Below are positions 52,849 to 61,725 of a DNA stretch of 64,000 nt, piece by piece (position 1 is the first letter of the stretch; each line of letters starts with the position of its first letter). Source of the DNA: an uncultured Anaerococcus sp. (GTDB lineage Bacteria > Bacillota > Clostridia > Tissierellales > Peptoniphilaceae); NCBI RefSeq assembly GCF_943908415.1, contig NZ_CALTSY010000001.1, forward strand, positions 1 to 64,000, read 5' to 3'. Below the pieces are notes generated by a model. It was not told the DNA's origin. It saw only the letters and a list, made by a program, of their open reading frames with translations, and made no database searches. The translations under genes were made by a program, and so were the position numbers.

Positions 52849-53883
52849 TCACCTATAATCAACAAACTTGAGAGCTGAACTATCTATACTTGCATAAAGC
52901 ACTTGATCTTTTAAACTCTCAAATTCGTATTTATTTACTTTAATTTTTAAATCTTTATATTTATTTTTGTCTTTATTATATATTATAGTATAAGAGTCAA
53001 TATTTTCTATTACAAAATAATCTTCTAGGATAAATGAACAATCACCGTCCTCTTTTGAAGATATTTTAATGGAATCATCTATAATAGCCAAAATCTTATT
53101 TTTGGGATAATTATTATAATAAAACTCTAATCCCCAATCATTAGCAAAAAATTTGTTATTATCAATTTTTTTAATTTCTGAGAAATTGTTTATACCTATA
53201 AGTTTAGCTTCAGTCACAGTAGAAGGATTAGTAAAGAATTCTGCTCTTTTCTTCTTTCTATAACTCTTACCTTTATTTATACTTATTATACTTTCTGACA
53301 TCCTATAGACTTCATCTTTATTATGGCTAACAAGTATTGTCTTTATATCGTTTTCTAAAAGTATTCTGCTTACTTCAGCTTCTATAGAGGACTTTAAAAA
53401 ACCATCTAGGGCAGAAAAGGGTTCATCTAAAAGTATAATATCTGGATTATTTAAAAGCACTCTGCACAGAGCTGTTCTTTGCTTTTCACCTCCAGATATA
53501 GTATTAGGATATTTATTTCTTATATTATAAATATGCATATCTTTAAGATTTTGACTTATATCTCTTTTTTTATTTTCTCTAAGTCCTAATCTAATATTTT
53601 CTTCAACTGTAAAATTAGGGAAAAGAGCATAATCTTGGAAAAGATATCCTATCTTCCTATCCTGAGGCCTTATATTTATATTCTTTTCTGAATCAAATAG
53701 TGTTCTTCCATCAATTATAATTTGACCTGAATCAGGTCTTATTAATCCTGCTATAGATTTTAATGTCAAACTTTTCCCAGAACCTGAAGCTCCTAATAAA
53801 CCTATATGATTTTCCTGCATAATAAAATCCACATCTAGACTAAAATTTTTGTATTCTTTTTTTATTTTACAAGTTATCATCAT
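52849..53883 (-). CDS. modC: Molybdate ABC transporter ATP-binding protein
   Basis: A 344-residue ATPase. Walker A is GASGSGKSLTL (about 31-41), signature ISGGEKQRTALC, Walker B IILLDEPFSALD. A C-terminal region, about residues 230-344, is short of a clear molybdate-binding MOP domain. The ATG overlaps the modB stop (ATGA). Confidence 0.9.
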   Translation of the reverse strand: MMITCKIKKEYKNFSLDVDFIMQENHIGLLGASGSGKSLTLKSIAGLIRPDSGQIIIDGRTLFDSEKNINIRPQDRKIGYLFQDYALFPNFTVEENIRLGLRENKKRDISQNLKDMHIYNIRNKYPNTISGGEKQRTALCRVLLNNPDIILLDEPFSALDGFLKSSIEAEVSRILLENDIKTILVSHNKDEVYRMSESIISINKGKSYRKKKRAEFFTNPSTVTEAKLIGINNFSEIKKIDNNKFFANDWGLEFYYNNYPKNKILAIIDDSIKISSKEDGDCSFILEDYFVIENIDSYTIIYNKDKNKYKDLKIKVNKYEFESLKDQVLYASIDSSALKFVDYR

Positions 53884-54536
53884 TTGTCCTTTTCTTTTTC
53901 TAAAAAGTTAATGGATGTTAAGACAACAAAAGAAATAAGCACATTAATTAAGGCCCATCTAAGGGCAAGTTCGTCTTGACCAATTCTCCAAAATTGATAA
54001 ACTGTCGTAGATATTGTAGATGTTCTGTTTGGTATGTATCCTGCTAGCATACTTGTTGCACCATATTCTCCAAGAGATCTTGCAAAAGATAGAATGACTC
54101 CTGCAATAATTTCCTTTTTACAATTTGGAATTACTATTCTCCAAAATATCCAAGTATTTGATTTGCCTAGAGTTTGACCAGCATAAAATAGATTTTGATC
54201 AAATGCTTCAAAGGCTCCCCTGCTTGTCCTATACATTAGTGGGAACGCTACCATAATACTTGCAAATATTGCAGAATACCATTGCATAATAAGATTGATA
54301 TTATATCTTAAAAAAAATCTCCCTAAAAAATAATTAGGTCCTAAAATTTTTAATAAAAATAAACCTATTACAGTTGGAGGAAGGACTAAAGGCAACATTA
54401 AAATAACATCTAATGTGCCTTTAAGAAAAGCTGGAAGTTTTTTGATTTCATAAGCTAATATAATCCCTAAGAAAAAAGTAAATATAGTAGAAATAAGAGA
54501 TATCCTTAGGGAATTATACAATGGAAAAAAACTCAT
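53880..54536 (-). CDS. modB: Molybdate ABC transporter permease
   Basis: A 218-residue membrane subunit with about five transmembrane helices. The EAA loop used to contact ModC is in SLGEYGATSMLAG (about 165-177), matching the ModB pattern. It overlaps modC by four bases. Confidence 0.92.
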   Translation of the reverse strand: MSFFPLYNSLRISLISTIFTFFLGIILAYEIKKLPAFLKGTLDVILMLPLVLPPTVIGLFLLKILGPNYFLGRFFLRYNINLIMQWYSAIFASIMVAFPLMYRTSRGAFEAFDQNLFYAGQTLGKSNTWIFWRIVIPNCKKEIIAGVILSFARSLGEYGATSMLAGYIPNRTSTISTTVYQFWRIGQDELALRWALINVLISFVVLTSINFLEKEKDK

Positions 54537-54546
54537 ATCTTATATA

Positions 54547-55377
54547 TTAATCTTTCTTAAATCCGTAATCTTTGAAAACTTTACTAGCTTGATCACTATT
54601 TAAGTATTCTAGGAACTTCTTGCCTTCTTCTTTTTCATTGGATTTTTCAACTAATGCAGCAGGATATACTATATCTTCTTTTAGTTGATCTTTACTAGCC
54701 CTATCAACCACTTTAAGTTCTTCTGCTTTTGCATCTGTTGAATAAATTATCCCACAATCTACTGCGCTTTCACTAATCCATGAAGTAACTTCTTTAACAT
54801 TAGAAGCAAAGCTTGCCTTGTTAGATACTTCATTCCATATTCCTAGATTTGTTAATAGCTTCTTTGCATAATCTCCTGCTGGTACATCTGAATTACCAAG
54901 TGCTATACTTTCAGCTTTATCGCTTTTAAGGTCCTCAAATGAATTTATATCTTTATCAGAATCTTCTCTAACTGCTAATACTAGTTCATTTTCTAGTAAG
55001 TCTATTCTTGAATCTGGGCTAATAAGTGACTCTCCCTTATCTGATTCTTCTAATTCATCCATAGGTTTATTAGAAGCTGAAATAAATACATCACATGTTG
55101 CCCCTTCTTCTATTTGGGTTTTTAGTGTTCCTGATGAATCAAAATTATAAGTAATATTTACATCAGGATTTTCTCTTTCATACATATCTTTTAATTCTGT
55201 CAAAGATTCTGTTAAAGAAGCTGCAGCAAAAACTATTATATCCTTTTTTTCTTCGTTATTAGTTTCTACTGGAGTTTTTTCATTTTTGCTTGTTTTCTGG
55301 CTTTCATTATTGCCACAGGAAGATAGTCCTACAATTAAGGTCAGCATACAAGCTATGGCTAAAAATCTCCTCTTCAT
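54547..55377 (-). CDS. modA: Molybdate-binding lipoprotein
   Basis: A 276-residue substrate-binding protein. Lipobox LSSC with the acylated C21, then the ModA oxyanion-binding IVFAAASLTESL and FDSSGTLKTQIEEGA. It starts 15 bases after smpB, so modABC-moaA-moaC follow smpB without a clear separate promoter. The rest of the transporter is directly downstream. Confidence 0.93.
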   Translation of the reverse strand: MKRRFLAIACMLTLIVGLSSCGNNESQKTSKNEKTPVETNNEEKKDIIVFAAASLTESLTELKDMYERENPDVNITYNFDSSGTLKTQIEEGATCDVFISASNKPMDELEESDKGESLISPDSRIDLLENELVLAVREDSDKDINSFEDLKSDKAESIALGNSDVPAGDYAKKLLTNLGIWNEVSNKASFASNVKEVTSWISESAVDCGIIYSTDAKAEELKVVDRASKDQLKEDIVYPAALVEKSNEKEEGKKFLEYLNSDQASKVFKDYGFKKD

Positions 55378-55392
55378 AATTTTCCTCGTTTA

Positions 55393-55836
55393 TTAATAAT
55401 TTTTTAGGGCTCTGTCTATTTTTCTGTCTGCTTCTCTTCTCTTTAAAGTTTCACGCTTATCATAGAGTTTTTTACCCTTAGCTAGGGCTATCTCGACTTT
55501 TATTAGCCCTCTTTCTTCATAAATTCTAAGAGGCACTATGGTGTATCCATCTTGAGTTTTCTTACCTATGAGATTATCTATCTCTTTTTTGTGTAATAAT
55601 AACTTTCTAGTGCGTGTAGGGTCTATTTTTTGGTCATAAGCTTCCTTAAATGGTGTTACATGCATACTATATATAAACATTTCACCATTTCTATCTCCTA
55701 TGAAGCTTTCTTTAATACTAACCTTACCTTGTTTTATGCTCTTTACTTCACTTCCTAAAAGCTCTATGCCTGCTTCATATTTTTTTTCTATAAAGTAGTC
55801 ATGGAATGCTTTCTTATTATTCGCTAATTGTTTCAT
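55393..55836 (-). CDS. smpB: SsrA-binding protein SmpB
   Basis: A tmRNA partner of 147 residues for ribosome rescue. The ATG at 55834-55836 has GGAGG five bases before it; a longer frame has no site. Motifs: NKKAFHDYF, GIELLGSEVKSI, and the C-terminal KRREADRKIDRALK. The start overlaps the end of rnr by 20 bases. No tmRNA gene is next to it. Confidence 0.95.
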   Translation of the reverse strand: MKQLANNKKAFHDYFIEKKYEAGIELLGSEVKSIKQGKVSIKESFIGDRNGEMFIYSMHVTPFKEAYDQKIDPTRTRKLLLHKKEIDNLIGKKTQDGYTIVPLRIYEERGLIKVEIALAKGKKLYDKRETLKRREADRKIDRALKNY

Positions 55837-57940
55837 TTTCCTCCAATAAATCAAAATCTATGTTTCTATCGTACATGTCTACATTCATTACTTTTATCTT
55901 TACTTTATCGCCTATAGAATAAAATTTCTTAGTATCAGTATTGAATGCTTTTAAGCTATCCTCTAAATATTCAAAGCGATCATTAGAAAACTTATACATA
56001 AATAAGCCTTCTACAGTATTGTCAAGCTCTATAAAAATTCCAAAGTCTGTTATAGAAGAAATTATACCTTCAAATTCGTCTCCTATAAACTTTCTAATAT
56101 ATTTACACTTCATCAAATCTTCTACATCTCGTTCACAATCTTCACTGCGTCTTTCAGTTATTGATAGATGTTCACTTGCTTTTTCAAGGTTCATCTCTAG
56201 ACTGGCTTGATTATATTTATTAAGACTATTTTCAATATAAGATTTTAGTAGCCTATGAACTATTAGATCCGGATATCTTCTTATCGGACTAGTAAAGTGT
56301 GTATAAAATTCCGTAGAAAGACCAAAGTGAATGTCACGCTTTCTGCTATACTTTGCCTTTTGCATAGTGCGTAGCATAAGAAGATTTATAATATTTTCAT
56401 CATCTTCACCATCTGCCTCTTCTAAAATTTTTTGAAAATCTTTAGGATGTAGCTCAGATCCTCTTATGTTGTAGCCCATAGTATTTAAAGCACGCTTAAA
56501 GGCATCTAGCTTTTCAGCTGATGGCTTCTCGTGAATACGATAAATAAATGGGAAATCCATATATCCAAAAAGTGTTGCTACAGTTTCATTAGCTGCCAGC
56601 ATAAACTCTTCTATCATCTTATTACCAGAACCTCGTTCAAGAACTGATATATTAAGTATCTGTCCATCGTCCGTAACATCTATCTGACTTTCTCTAAAAT
56701 TAAAGTCTATAGATCCCCTATCTTCCCTTTTAGTTCTTAATATTTTGTGAAGTTCATCAAATAATAATAGTTTTTCTTTGAGCACTTCATCATCATAGAT
56801 TTTCTCATCTTTATCATCTATAAAGCTATTTACATCATCATAAACTAATCTATGGTCTGAGTTTATTACTGATTTATAAAAATCATTTTTTATAACTTTT
56901 CCCTTGTCATCTATAGTCATTTTTAAGGATAAGGTTAATCTATCTACATTAGGATTTAGAGAGCATATACCATTGGAAAGTTCTTCTGGGAGCATAGGTA
57001 TAACTATATTAAATAAATAAGTAGAATTCCCTCTCTCGTAGGCATCTTGGTCAATACTTGTACCTTTTTTTACATAATGAGAAACATCTGCTATATGTAC
57101 ATATAGGTCGTAATTATTGCCGTTTTTTTCAATAGATATAGCATCATCAAAATCTTTTGAATCTCTACCATCTATAGTAACTGTAAATAAGTCCCTAAAA
57201 TCAGTGCGATTTTTTAAGTCATCAGAATTTACTTCTTTATCTATATATAAAACTTCTTTTTTAGTTTCTTTGGAAAATTCGTAAGGTAAATCATGTTGAG
57301 CTATAAGTGAGTATATGTCTACATTCTTATCATTTTTATGACCTATGATTTCAACTATTCTTCCTTCAGGTTTCCCTTTTTTAGGGTATCTGATAATTTC
57401 AGCAACTACTTTGTCTTTATTTTTAGCTCCATGTGAATATTTTTTTTCTATATATATATCTTGACCTATAGATTTATTATCCGAAACTACAAAACCGAAT
57501 CCTTTTGATTCTTGGAAAGTACCTACTATTCTAGTATTACCACGTTCTATAATCTCAGAAACTCTACCCTCTGCATTTCTTCCTTCTTCTTTTTCTTTTG
57601 TAATTTCTATTTTTACCCTATCATTATCAAAAGCTCCATTTAACTTATCTTTTGCAATATAGACATCTTTAAAGTCTTTGTTATCAGAGATAAAAAAGCC
57701 ATAGCCTCCCTGTGCAATAGATATAGTTCCTATAAGACTTGCTTCTTGTTGACTTATAGGAACTATTCTTTTTTTATGGGAAATGCGAATCTTATTTTCT
57801 TTTTCCAAAGCTTTCACTTCATCATATATGGCATCTTTCATATATTTATCAGCTTTTAAATAACTTTCAAGCTCTTTTACTGTCATAGCCTGATAAGATT
57901 GGTCATTAATAATATTTAAAATTAGTTCTTTTAGGTTCAT
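55817..57940 (-). CDS. rnr: Ribonuclease R
   Basis: A 707-residue 3'-5' exoribonuclease. N-terminal winged helix and two cold-shock domains are followed by the RNB catalytic domain (TVTIDGRDSKDFDDAI, about 265-280, catalytic Asp ladder) and a C-terminal S1 domain. It degrades structured and tmRNA-tagged messages together with SmpB, which is coupled downstream. The start has GAGGAAAAG eight bases upstream. Confidence 0.95.
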   Translation of the reverse strand: MNLKELILNIINDQSYQAMTVKELESYLKADKYMKDAIYDEVKALEKENKIRISHKKRIVPISQQEASLIGTISIAQGGYGFFISDNKDFKDVYIAKDKLNGAFDNDRVKIEITKEKEEGRNAEGRVSEIIERGNTRIVGTFQESKGFGFVVSDNKSIGQDIYIEKKYSHGAKNKDKVVAEIIRYPKKGKPEGRIVEIIGHKNDKNVDIYSLIAQHDLPYEFSKETKKEVLYIDKEVNSDDLKNRTDFRDLFTVTIDGRDSKDFDDAISIEKNGNNYDLYVHIADVSHYVKKGTSIDQDAYERGNSTYLFNIVIPMLPEELSNGICSLNPNVDRLTLSLKMTIDDKGKVIKNDFYKSVINSDHRLVYDDVNSFIDDKDEKIYDDEVLKEKLLLFDELHKILRTKREDRGSIDFNFRESQIDVTDDGQILNISVLERGSGNKMIEEFMLAANETVATLFGYMDFPFIYRIHEKPSAEKLDAFKRALNTMGYNIRGSELHPKDFQKILEEADGEDDENIINLLMLRTMQKAKYSRKRDIHFGLSTEFYTHFTSPIRRYPDLIVHRLLKSYIENSLNKYNQASLEMNLEKASEHLSITERRSEDCERDVEDLMKCKYIRKFIGDEFEGIISSITDFGIFIELDNTVEGLFMYKFSNDRFEYLEDSLKAFNTDTKKFYSIGDKVKIKVMNVDMYDRNIDFDLLEENETISE

Positions 57941-57960
57941 TTCTTTTCCTCTTTTCTAAT

Positions 57961-57996
57961 AAAAAAGAGGCTAGATTTATATATCTATAGCCCCTT
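57961..57996 (-). terminator. Intercistronic terminator between secG and rnr
   Basis: Bulged hairpin (57966-57976 with 57983-57996) around the secG stop and followed by six T on the minus strand. No promoter is visible between it and rnr about 20 bases away, so it must be partly leaky. Confidence 0.6.
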
Positions 57997-58222
57997 ATAT
58001 AATTGCAAGCATTACAATACTTGCTACAAATAGCAATACACCACCTGCAATTACAACTTTATCTAACATTTCATTTTTGGTTCTATGAGCACTTCTACCG
58101 AATACATTTGTTTCTTGTCCAGTAAGTGATCCTAGGCCTTCAGTTTTTGGATCTTGCATTGTTACAGCTACAATAATTATAGCAGATGCAATCATCAAAA
58201 TCACTGCAAAGAAATTTTCCAT
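57995..58222 (-). CDS. secG: Preprotein translocase subunit SecG
   Basis: A 75-residue membrane protein, two hydrophobic helices (AVILMIASAIIIVAVTM, about 6-22, and GGVLLFVASIVMLAII, C-terminal), with the conserved TGQETNVFGRSA loop. The ATG at 58220-58222 has GGAGG seven bases before it, so the longer frame is rejected. Confidence 0.93.
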   Translation of the reverse strand: MENFFAVILMIASAIIIVAVTMQDPKTEGLGSLTGQETNVFGRSAHRTKNEMLDKVVIAGGVLLFVASIVMLAII

Positions 58223-58250
58223 CAAGACACCTCCGTTTTCATCACTCATT

Positions 58251-58279
58251 ATAATACCACAGAATATGTGTTTTAGCAA
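58251..58279 (-). promoter_or_regulatory. Promoter of secG-rnr-smpB
   Basis: Minus strand TTGCTA (58274-58279), 17-base spacer, TATTAT (58251-58256) preceded by TGG. It lies about 30 bases before the secG ATG. Confidence 0.6.
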
Positions 58280-58334
58280 TTTAGTCTATAAATTAAACTT
58301 TCATATAAGCTATAAAAATTAAGGATTTTATAAA

Positions 58335-58360
58335 TAAAAAAGTGGAGCCTTGGCCCCACT
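58335..58360 (-). terminator. Terminator of the glycolytic operon
   Basis: Near-perfect stem AGTGGAGCC/GGCCCCACT (58341-58349 with 58352-58360, one G-T pair), two-base loop plus top pairs, followed by T6 on the minus strand. It lies about 20 bases after the eno stop. Confidence 0.85.
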
Positions 58361-58378
58361 CTTAGCTATTAATTTTTA

Positions 58379-59686
58379 TTAGTCATTAAATCTGTCTTTT
58401 AGGTTGTAGAATGCTTTTAATCCTTTAAATTCTGCATTTTCCCAAAGTTCATCTTCAATTCTTAATAATTGATTATATTTAGCAACTCTGTCTGTTCTAG
58501 ATGGAGCACCTGTCTTGATTTGACCAGCATTAACAGCTACAACTAGATCAGCAATTGTAACATCTTCTGTTTCACCAGATCTGTGAGAAACTACAGCTGT
58601 ATAACCAGCTTCTTTTGCCATTTCTATAGCATTTAATGTTTCTGTTAGTGAACCAATTTGGTTAACTTTTACAAGGATTGAGTTAGCAACATTCTCTTTG
58701 ATACCTTTTTCAAGTTTTTTAGTATTTGTTACAAATAAGTCATCACCTACAAGTTGAACTTTATTTCCAAGTCTCTCTGTAAGTTTTGCCCATCCTTCCC
58801 AGTCATTTTCATCAAGACCATCTTCGATGGAGATGATTGGGTATTTTTCTACAAGGCTTTCTAACCAGTCAATCATTTCCTCTTCTGAGTAAACTGTTCC
58901 TTCACCTTCTAGATGATATTTACCATCTTCTTTGTTATAGAACTCACTTGAAGCACAGTCCATAGCTATAAATACATCTTTACCTGGTTCATATCCAGCT
59001 TTTTTGATAGCCTCTACAATTATTTCTAATGCTTCTTCGTTTGATTTAAGGTTTGGAGCAAATCCACCTTCATCACCTACTGCTGTGTTATACCCTTTTT
59101 CTTTTAATACGCTTTTAAGATTATGGAATACTTCTGTACCAATTTGTAAAGCGTTAGCAAAGCTATCCGCTCCTAATGGGAAGATCATGAATTCTTGGAT
59201 ATCTACTGAGTTATCAGCATGTTCTCCACCATTTAAGATATTCATCATTGGTGTTGGAAGAAGTTTTGCATTTGGTCCACCAAGATATGCATAAAGTGGA
59301 AGGCCAAGTTCATCTGCTGCTGCTTTTGCTACTGCTAGTGAAACACCTAGAATAGCATTGGCACCAAGATTTCCCTTATTATCTGTTCCATCAATTTCAA
59401 GCATTCTATTATCAATGCCTACTTGATCTGTTACATCATAAACTAAGATTAGTTCATCAGCGATTTTTTCATTTACATTATCAACTGCTTGGATTACTGA
59501 TTTTCCTAAGAAATAATCTTCATTGTTATCTCTAAGTTCTACAGCTTCCCATTCACCTGTTGATGCACCTGATGGTACTGATGCACGGCCAAAGCCGCCA
59601 AGTTCTGTTTCTACTTCAACTTCTACAGTTGGATTTCCCCTTGAGTCTAGGATTTGTCTAGCATATACACTTGTAATTAAGCTCAT
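58379..59686 (-). CDS. eno: Enolase
   Basis: Converts 2-phosphoglycerate to phosphoenolpyruvate; 435 residues. Mg-site and catalytic motifs present: SGASTGEWEA near 42, NILNGGEHADN, VGDEGGFAPNL near 205, LVKVNQIGSLTETL and SHRSGETED. Last gene of gap-pgk-tpi-eno. The pgm gene that often lies between tpi and eno is missing here. Confidence 0.97.
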   Translation of the reverse strand: MSLITSVYARQILDSRGNPTVEVEVETELGGFGRASVPSGASTGEWEAVELRDNNEDYFLGKSVIQAVDNVNEKIADELILVYDVTDQVGIDNRMLEIDGTDNKGNLGANAILGVSLAVAKAAADELGLPLYAYLGGPNAKLLPTPMMNILNGGEHADNSVDIQEFMIFPLGADSFANALQIGTEVFHNLKSVLKEKGYNTAVGDEGGFAPNLKSNEEALEIIVEAIKKAGYEPGKDVFIAMDCASSEFYNKEDGKYHLEGEGTVYSEEEMIDWLESLVEKYPIISIEDGLDENDWEGWAKLTERLGNKVQLVGDDLFVTNTKKLEKGIKENVANSILVKVNQIGSLTETLNAIEMAKEAGYTAVVSHRSGETEDVTIADLVVAVNAGQIKTGAPSRTDRVAKYNQLLRIEDELWENAEFKGLKAFYNLKDRFND

Positions 59687-59710
59687 TATTAATTCTCCTT
59701 TATATCTTTA

Positions 59711-60463
59711 CTATTTTCTATGATTTACTAGGGCAGCAAAATCTTCAGCCTTAAGGCTTGCTCCGCCTACTAATGCACCATCAATATTTTCTTTTGCCAT
59801 TAACTCTTTAACATTGGCTGGCTTTACAGAACCACCGTATTGGATACGAACAGCTTCTGCTGCTTCTTTAGAATATAGGTCAGCTACTAAATCTCTGATG
59901 TACTTACACATAGCTTCTGCATCTTCTGCACTAGCAGTCTTACCTGTACCTATTGCCCAAATTGGTTCGTAAGCTATGATAAGTTTTTTGATATCAGCTT
60001 CACTAACACCTTCTAGGTCTGCAGTAAGTTGTGCTTTTACCTTTTCTTCTTGTTTATTTGCTTCTCTTTCTTCTAGAGATTCACCGCAGCAAAAAATAGG
60101 TACTAGGTCATGTTCAAAAGCTGATAAGACTTTTTTATTGATTAGCTCATCATCTTCACCAAAAATATCACGACGTTCAGAGTGTCCTAGTATTACATAG
60201 TCTGCTCCAACATCTTTAAGCATAAGTGGAGAAATCTCTCCAGTAAATGCACCTGATTCTTCATAGTACATATTTTCGCCACCAAATTTGATATCAGTTC
60301 CTTCTAAGGCTTTAGCAGCTACTACTAAGTCTATAGCTGGTGTACATACACCTGCTTCAACTTCACTATCTAAATCTTTTTCTTTAATCTCACCTAGTAA
60401 CTTACTTGCTTCAGTTACTGTCATATTCATCTTCCAGTTTCCAACTATTACTGGTTTACGCAT
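59711..60463 (-). CDS. tpiA: Triosephosphate isomerase
   Basis: Interconverts dihydroxyacetone phosphate and glyceraldehyde 3-phosphate; 250 residues. The catalytic N and K are in GNWKMN (8-13), the histidine in LGHSERR near 95 and the glutamate in AYEPIWAIGTGK near 165-176. 24 bases before eno, nine after pgk. Confidence 0.97.
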   Translation of the reverse strand: MRKPVIVGNWKMNMTVTEASKLLGEIKEKDLDSEVEAGVCTPAIDLVVAAKALEGTDIKFGGENMYYEESGAFTGEISPLMLKDVGADYVILGHSERRDIFGEDDELINKKVLSAFEHDLVPIFCCGESLEEREANKQEEKVKAQLTADLEGVSEADIKKLIIAYEPIWAIGTGKTASAEDAEAMCKYIRDLVADLYSKEAAEAVRIQYGGSVKPANVKELMAKENIDGALVGGASLKAEDFAALVNHRK

Positions 60464-60472
60464 ATTAGCTCC

Positions 60473-61669
60473 TTATTTATCTTCAATTGCAGAAATACCT
60501 GGTAGATCTTTACCTTCTAGGAATTCAAGGCTTGCTCCACCACCAGTTGATACATGGGTGATCTTATCTTTTAGTCCTGCCATTTCGATTGCTAAAGCAG
60601 AGTCCCCACCACCAACTATAGTAGTAGCATCTGAATCAGCTAAGGCTTTAGCAACTTCATTTGTTCCATTTGCGAATTCATTGATTTCAAATACACCCAT
60701 AGGTCCATTCCAAACAACTGTTTTGGCATCTTTTATTTTACTAGCAAATAATTCTGCAGTTTTTGGTCCTATATCTAAAGCTTCTTTATCAGCTGGGATT
60801 TTGTCAATATCTACTATTTTAGTTTCTACTCCAGCCTTAATTTCATCAGCTACTACAGCATCTACAGGTAAAAGTATTTCTACGTTGTTAGCTTTTGCTT
60901 TTTCAATTAATTTCAAGGATAAATCCATCTTATCTTCTTCAAGAAGGGATTTACCAATCTCTTTTCCTTGTGCTTTTAGGAATGTATAAGCCATACCACC
61001 ACCGATTAGGATAGTGTCTACTTTACCTATAAGATTTTCAATAACACCTATCTTGTCAGATACCTTTGCTCCACCTAGGATTGATACAAATGGATGTTCT
61101 GGTTTTTCTAGTGCTTTACCCATAACATCAATTTCTTTTTCTATTAACAATCCTACAGCTGATGGCAAGATGCTTGCAACTCCAACATTTGAAGAGTGAG
61201 CTCTATGGCTTGTACCAAAGGCATCATTTACATATAAGTCAGCAAGAGAAGCTAATTCTTTTGAAAATGCTTCGTCATTTTTGGTCTCTCCTGCTACATA
61301 TCTTGTATTTTCTATTAGAGCTACTTCGCCATCTTTAAGTTCATTTACTTCTTCTTTTACTTTATCATCAATTACCTTAGGTGATGGTAAGAAGTGGAAT
61401 TTTTCTCCATAATGATTTTCTAGCCAGTCAGCAACTGGTTTTAAAGCAAAATCAGGGTTTGCTTCTCCTTTTGGTCTACCTAAATGGCTCATCAAAATAA
61501 CTTTTGCTCCATTTTCTAATAGATAGTCGATTGTTGGAAGTGCTGCTTTTATTCTTGTATCATCAGCGATTTCGCCCTTATTTTCTTTTGAAAGAGGAAC
61601 GTTAAAGTCAACTCTTACGAGTACTTTTTTACCATTTACATCTAAGTCTTTTACTGTTTTTTTATTCAT
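60473..61669 (-). CDS. pgk: Phosphoglycerate kinase
   Basis: Makes ATP from 1,3-bisphosphoglycerate; 398 residues. RVDFNVPL near 18-25, SHLGRPKGE near 59, and the C-terminal nucleotide-binding VGGGDSALAIE are intact. It follows gap across the 61687 hairpin. Confidence 0.97.
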   Translation of the reverse strand: MNKKTVKDLDVNGKKVLVRVDFNVPLSKENKGEIADDTRIKAALPTIDYLLENGAKVILMSHLGRPKGEANPDFALKPVADWLENHYGEKFHFLPSPKVIDDKVKEEVNELKDGEVALIENTRYVAGETKNDEAFSKELASLADLYVNDAFGTSHRAHSSNVGVASILPSAVGLLIEKEIDVMGKALEKPEHPFVSILGGAKVSDKIGVIENLIGKVDTILIGGGMAYTFLKAQGKEIGKSLLEEDKMDLSLKLIEKAKANNVEILLPVDAVVADEIKAGVETKIVDIDKIPADKEALDIGPKTAELFASKIKDAKTVVWNGPMGVFEINEFANGTNEVAKALADSDATTIVGGGDSALAIEMAGLKDKITHVSTGGGASLEFLEGKDLPGISAIEDK

Positions 61670-61686
61670 AATTCTCCCTAAAATAA

Positions 61687-61715
61687 AAGGGCAAGAGATA
61701 AATATCTCTGCCCTT
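61687..61715 (-). terminator. Attenuating terminator between gap and pgk
   Basis: Six-base GC-rich arms (AAGGGC, 61687-61692, with GCCCTT, 61710-61715) plus an inner GAGATA/TATCTC pairing, followed by TTATTTT on the minus strand. As pgk follows 17 bases later, it should lower downstream expression or protect the gap 3' end. Confidence 0.65.
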
Positions 61716-61725
61716 ATACTATCTC

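Noticed and set aside
55378..55392. A tmRNA gene beside smpB.
   Set aside because: Only 15 bases separate smpB and modA; no tRNA-like ends are visible in the flanking gaps.
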